Assembly (NCBI RefSeq): GCF_020169515.1
Contig: NZ_JAHMHW010000007.1
Coordinates: 62,001 to 126,000, forward strand
DNA length: 64,000 bases
Direction of reading: 5' to 3'
Source: Paenibacillus vietnamensis
GTDB taxonomy: Bacteria > Bacillota > Bacilli > Paenibacillales > Paenibacillaceae
Under the pieces are notes generated by a model. It had not been told where the DNA came from. It did not search any database and worked only from the letters and a program-made list of their open reading frames with translations. This document shows, piece by piece, positions 35,212-44,511 of this stretch. A program made the translations under genes and the position numbers. The stretch's first letter is position 1. Every line of letters begins with the position of its first letter.

Positions 35212-36333
35212 ATGAACATTGGATTTATCGGATGCGGCATAATATCAACCGCACATTTGGAAGGATTGGAGCATTTACGAAAAAATGACCGGGAAACCTT
35301 CGAGCTGACGGCCGTCTGCGACCTTAACGCGGACAAAGCCCATGCATTCGCCAAGCTGGCGGAAGAACGGCTGGGCCGACGGCCTGAGGTGTACACAGAC
35401 TACCTGAAAATGATCGAAGCCGAACCGCTCGATGCCGTCTCCGTCCTATTGGATCACGATTTGCATCACATCGTGGCGGAGGATTGTTTTGCCTCCGGCA
35501 TTCACGTCCAGATGCAGAAGCCGCTGGCTATCTCTCCGGTGTTCGGACGCAAAATCGTGGCGGACTCCCGCAAATACGGCAAGGTATTAACCGTTTCCGA
35601 GCCGAGCGTGCTGGGAGCGGAGAATACCGCCATGGCCCGGGCGATTAAGGACGGCCTGATCGGCTCCGTCACTATGGTCATGGACTATGCGGCCGTCAGT
35701 TTGAACCGGGCTTTTTTTGCAGGAACCGCTTGGCGGCACATGAAGGGTAGAGCCGGCGCAGGCTGGATTAACGACCACGGCGTGCACCGCACGCACCTGT
35801 TCACGGAAGTGAACGGGCCCGTTCATGAAGTGTTCGCCTACACGGAAATTTTCGAGAAAACGTTGAGCGACGGAGTGACTACCATCCATCCGACCGGGGA
35901 GGATACAAGCGTTACGGTGTTCCGTTTCGATAATGGAGGACTGGGCCACTGGATGTGCAGTACGGCTGCGCATGGCGAAGGCATGAGCGGCGTCTGGATT
36001 TACGGCAGCAAGGGCTGCTTCCGGCCCGGCAAGCATGTTTCCCTTGAGCAAGGCCGAATCATCCCGGCGGCGGATCTGATCGGCCAATATGCGCCGGAAA
36101 TACCGGCACATCCGTTTGCCCACTCCTATGTGGAGCTGTGGGAAGCGATCGCGGACGGGAAAATGCCGATCAGCAGCGGCGAGCGCGGTCTTGATGCGCT
36201 GGATGTCGTTTTTGCCGCTCTGGAATCCGCCGCAACCGGTCAGCCTGTCAAAGTCGAGGAGATCCGGAACGGCTCGAAACGCGCTTATGAGGATACCGTG
36301 ATCGCAGAAATGGAGCCTGACCGTAGAGGGTAG
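35212..36333 (+). CDS. Gfo/Idh/MocA-family oxidoreductase
   Basis: 373 residues. An N-terminal Rossmann fold (NIGFIGCGIISTAHLEGLEH) contains the family dinucleotide motif, followed by VCDLNADKAHAFAKL and the conserved lysine-containing segment VQMQKPLAISP (E-K-P in most members, here Q-K-P). The C-terminal alpha/beta domain has GWINDHGVHRTHLF, where the H pair is catalytic in many members. It probably oxidises or reduces a sugar, inositol or sugar acid with NAD(P). AGGAGG lies seven bases before the ATG. Divergent from an HxlR regulator and closed by a terminator. Confidence 0.9.
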   Translation: MNIGFIGCGIISTAHLEGLEHLRKNDRETFELTAVCDLNADKAHAFAKLAEERLGRRPEVYTDYLKMIEAEPLDAVSVLLDHDLHHIVAEDCFASGIHVQMQKPLAISPVFGRKIVADSRKYGKVLTVSEPSVLGAENTAMARAIKDGLIGSVTMVMDYAAVSLNRAFFAGTAWRHMKGRAGAGWINDHGVHRTHLFTEVNGPVHEVFAYTEIFEKTLSDGVTTIHPTGEDTSVTVFRFDNGGLGHWMCSTAAHGEGMSGVWIYGSKGCFRPGKHVSLEQGRIIPAADLIGQYAPEIPAHPFAHSYVELWEAIADGKMPISSGERGLDALDVVFAALESAATGQPVKVEEIRNGSKRAYEDTVIAEMEPDRRG

Positions 36334-36366
36334 ATAGGATGCATGAAACGAAAGACAGAAAGACAG

Positions 36367-36414
36367 AAAGACCGCCTATCCGGCCTGTCTATCCAGGCGG
36401 CTGGCGGTCTTTTT
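36367..36414. terminator. terminator between the oxidoreductase and the sugar ABC operon
   Basis: AAAGACCGCC pairs with GGCGGTCTTT over a long loop and is followed by T on the plus strand; the stem is symmetrical enough to act both ways. A short AAAGACAG repeat precedes it (36350-36368). Confidence 0.82.
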
Positions 36415-36429
36415 GACGTTTTCGCAAAA

Positions 36430-37326
36430 CTACTCCTTTACCGACCCTAGCGTAATCCCATGAACAAAGAATCGCTGCAAGAAAGGATAAATCACTAGAA
36501 TTGGAATCATGGCAATAAAGATTTTTGCCGCATTCAGGGTCTGATTGGATAGTTCATTTAAGCGTTTCAGCGCCTCGGGATCATTACTAATAGAGGTCAA
36601 ATCCATTTGAACGACCATCTGTTGAATATACGTTTGCAGCGGATAATTGTCAGGTTTCGTCATAAAAACCAAACCGCTGAAAAACTCATTCCAGTGACCG
36701 ACTATGCTGAACAGTGTAACTGTCGCTAACACCGGTACGGATAGAGGGATAATCAGCTTAATCAGGGTATACCACGGTCCTGCCCCATCCACAAAAGCGG
36801 ATTCTTCCAGCTCTTTTGGCAGGTTCCGGAAGAAATTCATGACCAGGATGACATTAAACATAGGTAAGCCGCCAGACAGCACCAATACCCATACACTGTC
36901 GATCAGTCCATATGCCTTTACCGTTTGATAGAGCGGGATAAGCCCTCCGCTAAACAGCATCATAAATACCAGTACCCACATTAGAACGTTTCTTAATCGA
37001 AAATCTTTTGTGCTCTTGGATAGCGGGTACGCCATTAACACCGTAACTGCAAAACTGATGACAGCCCCCAATCCTACACGTTGAACGGATACCCAGAAAG
37101 AGTTGAAAAACATAGCATCCTTCATAATCTGCTGGTATGAATTCAGATTGAACCCTTTCGGCCATACGCTTACGATACCGGCTGCAGCTGCTGATTTTTG
37201 GCTCAGGGAAACCATCAGCGTATACCAGATAGGAAGGATACACAGAAGTGAAATGGCAACTAATACGATAATTAGGGTTAAATCGAATATTTTGGAGGCT
37301 GCGCTCGTTTCTCTAATCATTTCCAT
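36430..37326 (-). CDS. carbohydrate ABC transporter permease (LplC/YtcP-like)
   Basis: 298 residues with six membrane helices and the permease EAA loop (EESAFVDGAGPWYTLIKLIIPLS, in part). The C-terminus LQRFFVHGITLGSVKE is the conserved F-V-x-G-x-x-x-G-x-x-K-x tail of CUT1-type permeases. With the LplB-like partner it forms the membrane channel of an oligosaccharide importer. The shared ATPase (MsmX-type) is encoded elsewhere, as usual for this group. Last gene of the binding protein-permease-permease operon. Confidence 0.93.
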   Translation of the reverse strand: MEMIRETSAASKIFDLTLIIVLVAISLLCILPIWYTLMVSLSQKSAAAAGIVSVWPKGFNLNSYQQIMKDAMFFNSFWVSVQRVGLGAVISFAVTVLMAYPLSKSTKDFRLRNVLMWVLVFMMLFSGGLIPLYQTVKAYGLIDSVWVLVLSGGLPMFNVILVMNFFRNLPKELEESAFVDGAGPWYTLIKLIIPLSVPVLATVTLFSIVGHWNEFFSGLVFMTKPDNYPLQTYIQQMVVQMDLTSISNDPEALKRLNELSNQTLNAAKIFIAMIPILVIYPFLQRFFVHGITLGSVKE

Positions 37327-37335
37327 GCTCCTTCG

Positions 37336-38235
37336 TTAAAAGATCCGGTAATTCGTAAATCGATTGGCAAGGTAATAGGATAATGTAATCAAGATAAAGC
37401 CGACAACGGATTTCAGCAAACCGACGGACGTAGCCAAACCGTATTGCAATTTCAAAAGACCTTCGCGGTATACCCAGGTATCAATGATATCGCCGGTGGA
37501 ATACACAAGCGGATTATACAAGTTAAAGATTTGATCGAATCCGGCATTCAGTACATTCCCCAAGCTTAAGATTAGAAGCAGCAATGCGGTTGGCGCGATA
37601 CCCGGAACCGTAATATGCCTGAGCCGATGCCAGCGATTCGCTCCATCCAGTGCCGCCGCTTCATACAAGGAGGGATTGATTCCCGTTAAAGCTGCTAAAT
37701 AAATAATGGTATTAAAGCCAAACTCCTTCCACACATCGCTCCCGACAACAAGATACGGAAACAACTCCGGTTTGCCCATAAATAGAATCGGATCCATATG
37801 GAATATAGACAGCATGTTATTAACCGGGCCCGTAAAAGAAAAGACATCCATGATAATCCCGCTGAGAATGACCCAGGATAGAAAATGCGGCAAATAGACT
37901 ATCGTCTGCACCCATCTTTTGAAGATGGCTGCCCGTAATTCATTAAGCATGAGAGCAAAAATAACCGGTACGATCAGATGTGCTGCCATCTTCATTAGTG
38001 CGATAAAAATGGTATTAAAAAAGATCATTTTGCTGTCATTAAGCGCAAACATATATTCGAAGTTTTCCAGACCGATCCATTCCGAGCGAAATACGCCCCG
38101 CACAGGCTGATAATCCTGAAAAGCTATCAGTACCCCGAACATCGGTACGATGCTAAACATGATTAACCATACATACCCGGGGAGAAGCATGAAGTAATAA
38201 TGTTTGGCAAACCCTTTATTATTCACAACTGTCAC
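37336..38235 (-). CDS. sugar ABC transporter permease (LplB/YteP-like)
   Basis: 299 residues, six membrane helices. Typical LplB-like N-terminus (HYYFMLLPGYVWLIMFSIVPMFG, in part, then AFQDYQPVRGVF) and EAA loop (LYEAAALDGANRWHRLRHITVPGI, in part). The ending NRFTNYRIF matches the group. It lies 9 bp upstream of the second permease, and a stable hairpin separates it from the binding-protein gene. Confidence 0.93.
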   Translation of the reverse strand: MTVVNNKGFAKHYYFMLLPGYVWLIMFSIVPMFGVLIAFQDYQPVRGVFRSEWIGLENFEYMFALNDSKMIFFNTIFIALMKMAAHLIVPVIFALMLNELRAAIFKRWVQTIVYLPHFLSWVILSGIIMDVFSFTGPVNNMLSIFHMDPILFMGKPELFPYLVVGSDVWKEFGFNTIIYLAALTGINPSLYEAAALDGANRWHRLRHITVPGIAPTALLLLILSLGNVLNAGFDQIFNLYNPLVYSTGDIIDTWVYREGLLKLQYGLATSVGLLKSVVGFILITLSYYLANRFTNYRIF

Positions 38236-38250
38236 TCCTTGTTTTGATAT

Positions 38251-38281
38251 AAAGGACGCCGTCGTTATGTCGGCGTCCTTT
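38251..38281 (-). promoter_or_regulatory. hairpin between binding-protein and permease genes
   Basis: On the minus strand AAAGGACGCCG pairs with CGGCGTCCTTT around a 9-base loop, just after the binding-protein stop codon. There is no long T run. Such intercistronic hairpins protect or end the upstream message so that the binding protein is made in excess. Confidence 0.72.
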
Positions 38282-38296
38282 CCGGTAACATGGTTA

Positions 38297-39946
38297 TTAT
38301 TGAATCGTTTTTGTAATTTCCTCTGTTACAACATCGCCGCCTTGTTTTTTCCAGTCTTTAACGAATTGGTCAAAGGTGTCAAGCGGTGCCGAACCCATAA
38401 TGATCTTCAAAAACGTTTCTTTTTCCAGCTTGGTTAAGTTCGTCCACCTTTTCTCGACGCTTTCGGTACGTGTGTAGGATAGACTTTTGATTTTATTGAG
38501 ATTTGGATCGAAATGGTTTCTAGCCCCAACCATGATGGAATAGGCACGCATAAAATCTTTGTCGCTCTGATTCCAATATTGGATATCCAGTTTGTCATAA
38601 GGTTCTAATTTGGCATTTTTAATCGTTTCTAATGAATTTTTCAGCAGTTTATATTCCGGCAAGTCTGCATAATCTTCCGGCTTCTTGGTCCCCGCCAATA
38701 CTTCTTGCATAGCCTTATATTCAAAACCAATTTCGTCCAGAGGCGCAAAGAAGTTACGGATGAGCATAAAATCAGGCCCGTGTATCGCTTCGTCTCTCAA
38801 ATAAAGATTATTCAGCTTAATTAGAGCCTCCGGATGCTCGAATCCTTTCCGGACAACCAGGTAACCGTTCGATGGGTTGGTTATCTTGACGTTGTATTTG
38901 CCTTCCTTATCCAACGGCGCGGCATAAGCCTGCCAGTTGGCTTTGGGATCGTTCTGCCATGCGCTCGGCAGCGGCCAGTAGCCTCCATAGAAGCCTTCAA
39001 AAAACATGCCCGCTTTACCGCTTATGACCGTCTCTTCGGCAGCTTTGCGAATGCCTATTTCTTTATCGATCAAACCGGCCGCATACATGTCGCGCAGCTT
39101 GGCAAGCGCATTTTTAGTCTCCGGCAGAATGGATCCGTACGCCGGCTTACCGTCTTCGCCTTCAACCCAAAATCCCGGGAACGCATTAAAGGCTCCAAAA
39201 ATCGGCGTTAAATCGAAGGCGCCTGGACCGGCAGTAAAATCATTGTATAATCCCGTACCCGTAGCGATACCGATCGTGTCCGCTTTACCGTTTCCATCAG
39301 GATCCCGCTCCACGAAGGCTTTCGCCACATTTTCCAGATCCTCTACCGTTTTGGGAGGCTGAAGTCCAAGCTTATCGAGCCAATCCTGACGGATCCACAG
39401 CATGTTAAAGTCTTCTGCACCTACATGCGGAATAGCCATCATCTTTCCGTCAAAGGTAACTTGCTCTATAGCAAGCCCGTTTGTGCTTTCCATAATTCTT
39501 TTTACAGAAGGAGACGCATAGTTGTTGTAAGCCTCCGTGAGATCTTCCAATTCCCCGGCTTTCACCATTTGATTCAGCTGTACTTGGCTGACAACCATTG
39601 CATCGGGCAAATCGTTGCTGGCAATGGACAAATTCATTTTCTGATCAAAATTTTCTTTGGATACCTGCCACGCAATATCGATTTCGATATTAAGTTCTTC
39701 TTTCATCGCTGTTTTCCAGGCATTGTTCTCGAGTGTTTCGCCTTTAGTGGACTTGAAGGCAGGGTCTACGGAGTAAGCGGTTGTGATGGTTACCGGCTCT
39801 TCGTATTTACCGAACGGATCAGCAGGTGCGGCAGGTTTAGCACTTGCCTGCGGCTTTTCCGCCGTTTTTTCATTTGATCCGTTCGAACACGCTGATACCG
39901 CTGCCATTGATGCAGCAAGCAGCACCATGATGATCTTTTTAAACAT
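38297..39946 (-). CDS. extracellular solute-binding lipoprotein (LplA/YtcQ-like)
   Basis: 549 residues. The lipoprotein signal peptide ends in the lipobox AVSAC (Cys20), followed by a charged Ser/Lys/Pro-rich linker. Landmarks are EELNIEIDIAWQVSKENFDQKMNLSIASNDLPD (in part), LWIRQDWLDKLGLQPPKTVEDL and DPDGNGKADTIGIATG, which are diagnostic of the long LplA-type oligosaccharide-binding proteins of Paenibacillus. It delivers a sugar oligomer to the two downstream permeases. The YesMN-like pair upstream probably induces the operon. Confidence 0.94.
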   Translation of the reverse strand: MFKKIIMVLLAASMAAVSACSNGSNEKTAEKPQASAKPAAPADPFGKYEEPVTITTAYSVDPAFKSTKGETLENNAWKTAMKEELNIEIDIAWQVSKENFDQKMNLSIASNDLPDAMVVSQVQLNQMVKAGELEDLTEAYNNYASPSVKRIMESTNGLAIEQVTFDGKMMAIPHVGAEDFNMLWIRQDWLDKLGLQPPKTVEDLENVAKAFVERDPDGNGKADTIGIATGTGLYNDFTAGPGAFDLTPIFGAFNAFPGFWVEGEDGKPAYGSILPETKNALAKLRDMYAAGLIDKEIGIRKAAEETVISGKAGMFFEGFYGGYWPLPSAWQNDPKANWQAYAAPLDKEGKYNVKITNPSNGYLVVRKGFEHPEALIKLNNLYLRDEAIHGPDFMLIRNFFAPLDEIGFEYKAMQEVLAGTKKPEDYADLPEYKLLKNSLETIKNAKLEPYDKLDIQYWNQSDKDFMRAYSIMVGARNHFDPNLNKIKSLSYTRTESVEKRWTNLTKLEKETFLKIIMGSAPLDTFDQFVKDWKKQGGDVVTEEITKTIQ

Positions 39947-40153
39947 GCATGTCCCCTTCTTTCGCTAAGTTTTTGCCTCGGAGTTCAGTATATACCTGAA
40001 CGCCAGCACCTTGAGATAGATAGCGAGAGGAGGTTCAGTTAGAGAAATGAAGGCAATTCATGCGAGCAGGAACGCAGAATGGAAGTTTACTCCTAACATT
40101 TCCCTCCCCAATATCATCCATTTATCTACCTGCTTGAATTCGAGTCCCCGTTA

Positions 40154-41560
40154 CTAATTCATTCGATGGGTTTGACGATATTCACTTGGAAGCTCGCCGG
40201 TTAACTCACGAAAGATTCTGCTGAAATATTTTTCATCCGAATAGCCGGTTTGTTCCGCGATCCACACAATGGTATGGTTCGTATTCAACAAATACTCTTT
40301 TGCCTTTTCTATTCGGACAGACCTGGAATACTCGTTGAACGTTTTTCCGATAATATCTTTAAAGCATTGACTAAAATAACCCCGGCTTAAATTTAAGCGT
40401 TGGGCCAATTCGGCTGCTGTAAGCTGCTCGCTTAATTCCTCTTGCACCATTAAAACGGCCCTCGTAATGCAATCCATGATTTCTTGTGAATAAGCTGAGT
40501 TTCCGATAGACTCCTGAATGTCCTTTCGGATCTTGCTGAACCATTGTTCAACCTGATACCAAGATCGGACATTGTTGATCATTTGAATTTTGCTTAGCTG
40601 AGTGTTAGTAAATCGACGGTTCCATTCGATTACAAGAGAATATAGAAGTCCTATTAATTGTTTTTCTTGCAGCCTCAGCAGCTTCATTTCTTGAAGGAGT
40701 CTATTGAACGAAGTATCGTTATGGAACCAGGTGGAGAACAGCCAGCCTTCTTTTACTTTTTCCAATGCTGATTCATCCGTTTCCGTTTGGACATGTACAT
40801 CCTCACTTAGGGAAACATGAATGATTTTGTGATCAGGATGATAGTCATAAAATAAAACGTTCTCTTTATAAACCCTTAACGAGCGCTGCATATCCTTCCA
40901 GCTATACCCGTCTATATCAGATAGAATAAGCAGCACGCTCTCCTGCTCCAGATGCACCTTTTCCGACAATGTGTCGAATACTTCACTATGTTGTTCTTCT
41001 TTAGTAAACCACACCGAGCAGTTTCGATCCGCTTCCATCATGAAAGCATGTGCCGGAAGCTGCAGCTCATGAAGCCAATTAGGGTCAATTTCACGATCCA
41101 AGGATAACATCGCATAGCCATACTTATTCTCGGCAACAATTTTATCCGGATGTAACGATTTTGTGCTTTGACTTCTTTGTTCGTTAATACGTGCTGCTAT
41201 TCGGCCAAGAATTTCTTCAAACTGTTCCTCCTCCATCTGCACCTTGGCAATATAATCGATTGCGCCAAGCCTAAGCGCTTCCTGGATATATTCGAAATCC
41301 TGATGCAGTGTCAATACAACCAAATGCAGATGCGGAAACCGCATTCGCGCGATCCGCATAAGTTCAATGCCGGACATGAGCGGCATGGAAAGATCTGTAA
41401 CCAACAAATCGACTGAATGAGATTCTAAAAACTCTAATGCCTTTTCGCCATTACTCGCTTCCCCGACTACCTCCATGCCGAAATCTTTCCATGGCATAAA
41501 CGAAATCAGTCCTCTGCGAACAAGCTTATCATCGTCTACCACAAGAACTTTTATCGACAT
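40154..41560 (-). CDS. YesN-like response regulator with AraC-type DNA-binding domain
   Basis: About 468 residues. N-terminal receiver (VLVVDDDKLVRRG, phosphoacceptor near D57 in LLVTDLSMP, K in YIAKVQM), a long middle region, and a C-terminal AraC double helix-turn-helix (TAAELAQRLNLSRGYFSQCF; VWIAEQTGYSDEKYFSRIF). Two adjacent ATGs overlap the kinase stop; the second has the better spacing to GGGGAGG. It should activate the neighbouring lpl-like operon when the kinase senses the sugar. Confidence 0.93.
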   Translation of the reverse strand: MSIKVLVVDDDKLVRRGLISFMPWKDFGMEVVGEASNGEKALEFLESHSVDLLVTDLSMPLMSGIELMRIARMRFPHLHLVVLTLHQDFEYIQEALRLGAIDYIAKVQMEEEQFEEILGRIAARINEQRSQSTKSLHPDKIVAENKYGYAMLSLDREIDPNWLHELQLPAHAFMMEADRNCSVWFTKEEQHSEVFDTLSEKVHLEQESVLLILSDIDGYSWKDMQRSLRVYKENVLFYDYHPDHKIIHVSLSEDVHVQTETDESALEKVKEGWLFSTWFHNDTSFNRLLQEMKLLRLQEKQLIGLLYSLVIEWNRRFTNTQLSKIQMINNVRSWYQVEQWFSKIRKDIQESIGNSAYSQEIMDCITRAVLMVQEELSEQLTAAELAQRLNLSRGYFSQCFKDIIGKTFNEYSRSVRIEKAKEYLLNTNHTIVWIAEQTGYSDEKYFSRIFRELTGELPSEYRQTHRMN

Positions 41561-43260
41561 CATGTATCCTCCCCGCTCAGAGGCAAAGTCAACAATACGC
41601 TTGTCCCCTTGTCGACTTCACTCCTTATTTCCAGACTCGCTTTATCTTCATAACGTGCATCCAGCATTCGTTTCACATAATTCAAGCCTATTCCCATCCC
41701 GACTTTCTTCTGTTCAACCGTGCGATTATTCAGGAGCTCCCGGATCGTTTCTTCCTTCATCCCTGCTCCATTATCATGAATGGATATGCGAATATCTTTA
41801 TCCAATGCGACACTGACCTCGATATATCCATCATCGCTTAAACCATGATATAAAGAGTTTTCAACGAGTGGCTGGAGAATAAAGCGGGGCACGGGCTGTT
41901 TCAGCACGCTCTCGTCCACTTCTATCCGGACATCAAACTGAAAATCGTACCTGATTTGCTGTAAAACAAGATACTGTCTGAGCGCATCGATCTCTTCCTC
42001 AATCGTAGACACTTGTCCCATTTTCCCCAGGTTGTAGTACAGCAGCTTGTTCAGCGACTTTACGAGCCGGTCAATCTCCTTTTGCCCGTTGATCATAGCC
42101 AGCCAATGCACGGTATCAAGGGTATTCATCAAGAAGTGGGGGTTGATCTGATAGAGCAATTTTTCCACTTCAAGATCTACACGTTTCTTTTCCTTTTGCT
42201 CTACTTCTTCGAACAAATTCCAGATCTGTTCCTTCATTTCGGAAAATTGTTTTAATAAATAATCATATTCGGGAATTTTAGTTTTTTTAAGCTGCGGTTT
42301 TAAGCGGTTTTGAGACATCCATTTCATCTCGGAATGAAAAAGGTTTAACGGCTTGTAGACCATCTTCCAGAGCACCCAAGCGAGCAAAATCGTCAGGCAA
42401 ATAAAAAACAGCGAAACCATCAATATTTGAAGCATCCATTGGTTTTTTTCTTTGTTATAGTCCGTCTGCGAAATAACGGAAACAACACTCCAATTTTGAT
42501 TAGAGGTCTGCTTAAACCAGTAATGATCTTTATATAAACCGGTCCCCTCCTCCTTAGAAAAATTGGGGAATTGTGCGCCGCTCGAAAAAATTTCCGGAGC
42601 CTCGCTATAAGCGATTCGACCATTCCCGTCCAAAATAAGATGCGATAAGCCTCCTCCGTATTCATTGTTTTCCAAAATGTTTTGGGTCAAAGAAAACCCG
42701 GTTTCAATATAGACATACACATCATCACGATCCGGCAATCCTACCTTTCTTAACGCTGACAACACGATTTGATTATCGGACTCGTTCAGACTTTTATGGG
42801 GACCGAAATACGTAATATCATAATACTTGGCAAGCAAAGGCAAAGAATCTAATGAATAATTTTCTTTCACAGGGAAGTTTTCAAATTGAATGGCATGTTC
42901 TTTTTGGATATAGTAAAAAGCTAGTCCAATATTGGGGTTGGTAAAGGTGATCAAGTTTAGTTCGCTTTTCAACTGATTTTTTGTTTCCATTCTTTGATAG
43001 GGATCCATTGATCGGAATAAAACATCGTCTATTTGTTTTACGATATTGCCGCCATATGCTAATTGTTGTGAAATATGATTGAGATTGCTTATGGAATTCC
43101 CTAATGAAAGCTCAACTTGTCTCAGGTTACTATTAATTCCGCTCTTAATTTTATTGTCAAATATCTTGTCGATCGTGTAGTTCGAAATGATAAAAATACT
43201 TAAAAAGGGCACCAAAGAACTGACTAGAAATATTAAAAAAATTCTTCTCTTCAACGTCAT
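41560..43260 (-). CDS. YesM-like sensor histidine kinase
   Basis: 566 residues. Helix 1 near the N-terminus (IFLIFLVSSLVPFLSIFII), a ~260-residue extracellular double-Cache-like sensor, helix 2 (about 279-301, MVSLFFICLTILLAWVLW), a HAMP-like linker, then a LytS/YesM-type kinase domain. That domain has the phosphoacceptor H375 in LYQINPHFLMNTLD, the N-box PRFILQPLVENSLYHG and the G-box IHDNGAGM with GMGIGLNYVKRML. It overlaps the regulator gene. The pair probably senses an oligosaccharide, possibly with the LplA-like lipoprotein. Confidence 0.93.
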   Translation of the reverse strand: MTLKRRIFLIFLVSSLVPFLSIFIISNYTIDKIFDNKIKSGINSNLRQVELSLGNSISNLNHISQQLAYGGNIVKQIDDVLFRSMDPYQRMETKNQLKSELNLITFTNPNIGLAFYYIQKEHAIQFENFPVKENYSLDSLPLLAKYYDITYFGPHKSLNESDNQIVLSALRKVGLPDRDDVYVYIETGFSLTQNILENNEYGGGLSHLILDGNGRIAYSEAPEIFSSGAQFPNFSKEEGTGLYKDHYWFKQTSNQNWSVVSVISQTDYNKEKNQWMLQILMVSLFFICLTILLAWVLWKMVYKPLNLFHSEMKWMSQNRLKPQLKKTKIPEYDYLLKQFSEMKEQIWNLFEEVEQKEKKRVDLEVEKLLYQINPHFLMNTLDTVHWLAMINGQKEIDRLVKSLNKLLYYNLGKMGQVSTIEEEIDALRQYLVLQQIRYDFQFDVRIEVDESVLKQPVPRFILQPLVENSLYHGLSDDGYIEVSVALDKDIRISIHDNGAGMKEETIRELLNNRTVEQKKVGMGIGLNYVKRMLDARYEDKASLEIRSEVDKGTSVLLTLPLSGEDT

Positions 43261-43453
43261 TTTCTTCTACAACCTTTCATACTAAAATACGATTCCTCCC
43301 AGCTTGCTTTTTTTCTAATCATTTTAGCATGCATAATAACTTTGGGGAAACGTTTGCACAGAAGAATTTCGTTTTTACGACAGCATAAATCGACGTACTT
43401 TTTAACGAACAGTTGGTACACTATAAGAAACATGCCAATTCGGGAGGCGCTTT

Positions 43454-43588
43454 TATGCCAAGTTATTATTTCAAGGAGCTTTGGACTCCGATGACGATAG
43501 TAGGAATCAAGCTGTTCAAGGACGACGAGGGACATTTATGGATCAAAGTCCGCGACTCCAAGCGGCGCAGGCTGATGAGCGGCAGATA
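43454..43588 (+). CDS. 44-residue basic small protein, unknown
   Basis: A short ORF starting MPSYYFKELWTPMTIVGIKL and ending SKRRRLMSGR. GGGAGG lies eight bases before the ATG and a strong terminator follows the stop, so this looks like a complete small gene. It is Trp- and Lys-containing with an Arg-rich tail and no membrane helix. I do not recognise a family. It is divergent from the YesM-like kinase gene. Confidence 0.65.
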
Positions 43589-43601
43589 GCGACACCCTAA
43601 C

Positions 43602-43644
43602 AAAAGCAGCGAGTTCATTTTCGAACTTGCTGCTTTTGTTTTTA
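43602..43644 (+). terminator. intrinsic terminator after the 44-residue gene
   Basis: AAAAGCAGC-G-AGTTC pairs with GAACT-T-GCTGCTTTT around ATTTTC (one G/T position inside), followed by GTTTTTAT. Confidence 0.88.
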
Positions 43645-43725
43645 TAACTATGATTCGATGTATGAATAGACTGTCTCCAACTGACAAAATATACATGTAT
43701 ATCTGATTTTCATGGAGCGGTCAAA

Positions 43726-44511
43726 ATGAATAATTTTAGAAACAAATATAGAAATCGTTATTATCAAGCCAATGTGACTCCTTTCGGTACAATCCAGCTT
43801 CACCAGCGGAATCCGGTAATCATTGCGTTATGGTCTGTTGCGTTTCCCGGATTTGGCCATTTCTTGGTACACAAATTTGTTACTGGCTTTGCGTTGTTTT
43901 TTTGGGAGTTTTATATCAACCAACTAACCCAACTGAATACAGCCATCATCTATTCGTTTAACGGGAATATAACCCAGGCAAAGGCTGTATTAAACGAAAA
44001 GTACATATACCTCTATATCCCCGTTTATTTATTTGCAATATGGGACAGCTACCGAACTACGGTCGATGAAAATAAGATTCACCTGTTAGCGAGAAGAGAA
44101 AATGCCAGATACCCTAATTTCTCGGTGAGCCCCTTCGAGATGAACTATTTGGATAAGAAAAAACCATGGATTGCTTTGATTTGGTCGATGACAATTCCAA
44201 GTCTCGGACAACTGTATATTCATCGGATCATAGCCGCTGTTTTGACGCTATTAATGACCATGTTTATTGTAATAAATTCAAACATGATCGAAGGCCTTCA
44301 CTATTTTTTGTTGGGGAACTTCCCTAAATCCAGAGAAGTTATGGGAGCCCAGTGGCTCCTTTACTTCCCATCGATTTACTTCTTTGGTATGTATGATTCC
44401 TACTCAAATGCCGTAGAGCTAACAAAACTGTTTGATTGGGAACAAGCAGATTTTTTAAAAAGAAACCATCAGCAGGAAAATTTTGTATTGCATAAAGGAG
44501 AAAAAATCTGA
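43726..44511 (+). CDS. membrane protein with an internal duplication (TM2-like repeats), unknown
   Basis: 261 residues in two related halves. First half: NPVIIALWSVAFPGFGHFLVHK (in part), two helices, then YIPVYLFAIWDSYRTTVDENK (in part). Second half: KPWIALIWSMTIPSLGQLYIHR (in part), two helices, then YFPSIYFFGMYDSYSNAVELTK (in part). The P-G/S-x-G-x-x-x-x-H pattern and the closing W/Y-D-S-Y recur in both. This resembles the short TM2-type membrane modules, doubled. The function is unknown. It starts after GGAGCGG, and its stop overlaps the next gene by one base, so the two are an operon. Confidence 0.8.
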   Translation: MNNFRNKYRNRYYQANVTPFGTIQLHQRNPVIIALWSVAFPGFGHFLVHKFVTGFALFFWEFYINQLTQLNTAIIYSFNGNITQAKAVLNEKYIYLYIPVYLFAIWDSYRTTVDENKIHLLARRENARYPNFSVSPFEMNYLDKKKPWIALIWSMTIPSLGQLYIHRIIAAVLTLLMTMFIVINSNMIEGLHYFLLGNFPKSREVMGAQWLLYFPSIYFFGMYDSYSNAVELTKLFDWEQADFLKRNHQQENFVLHKGEKI

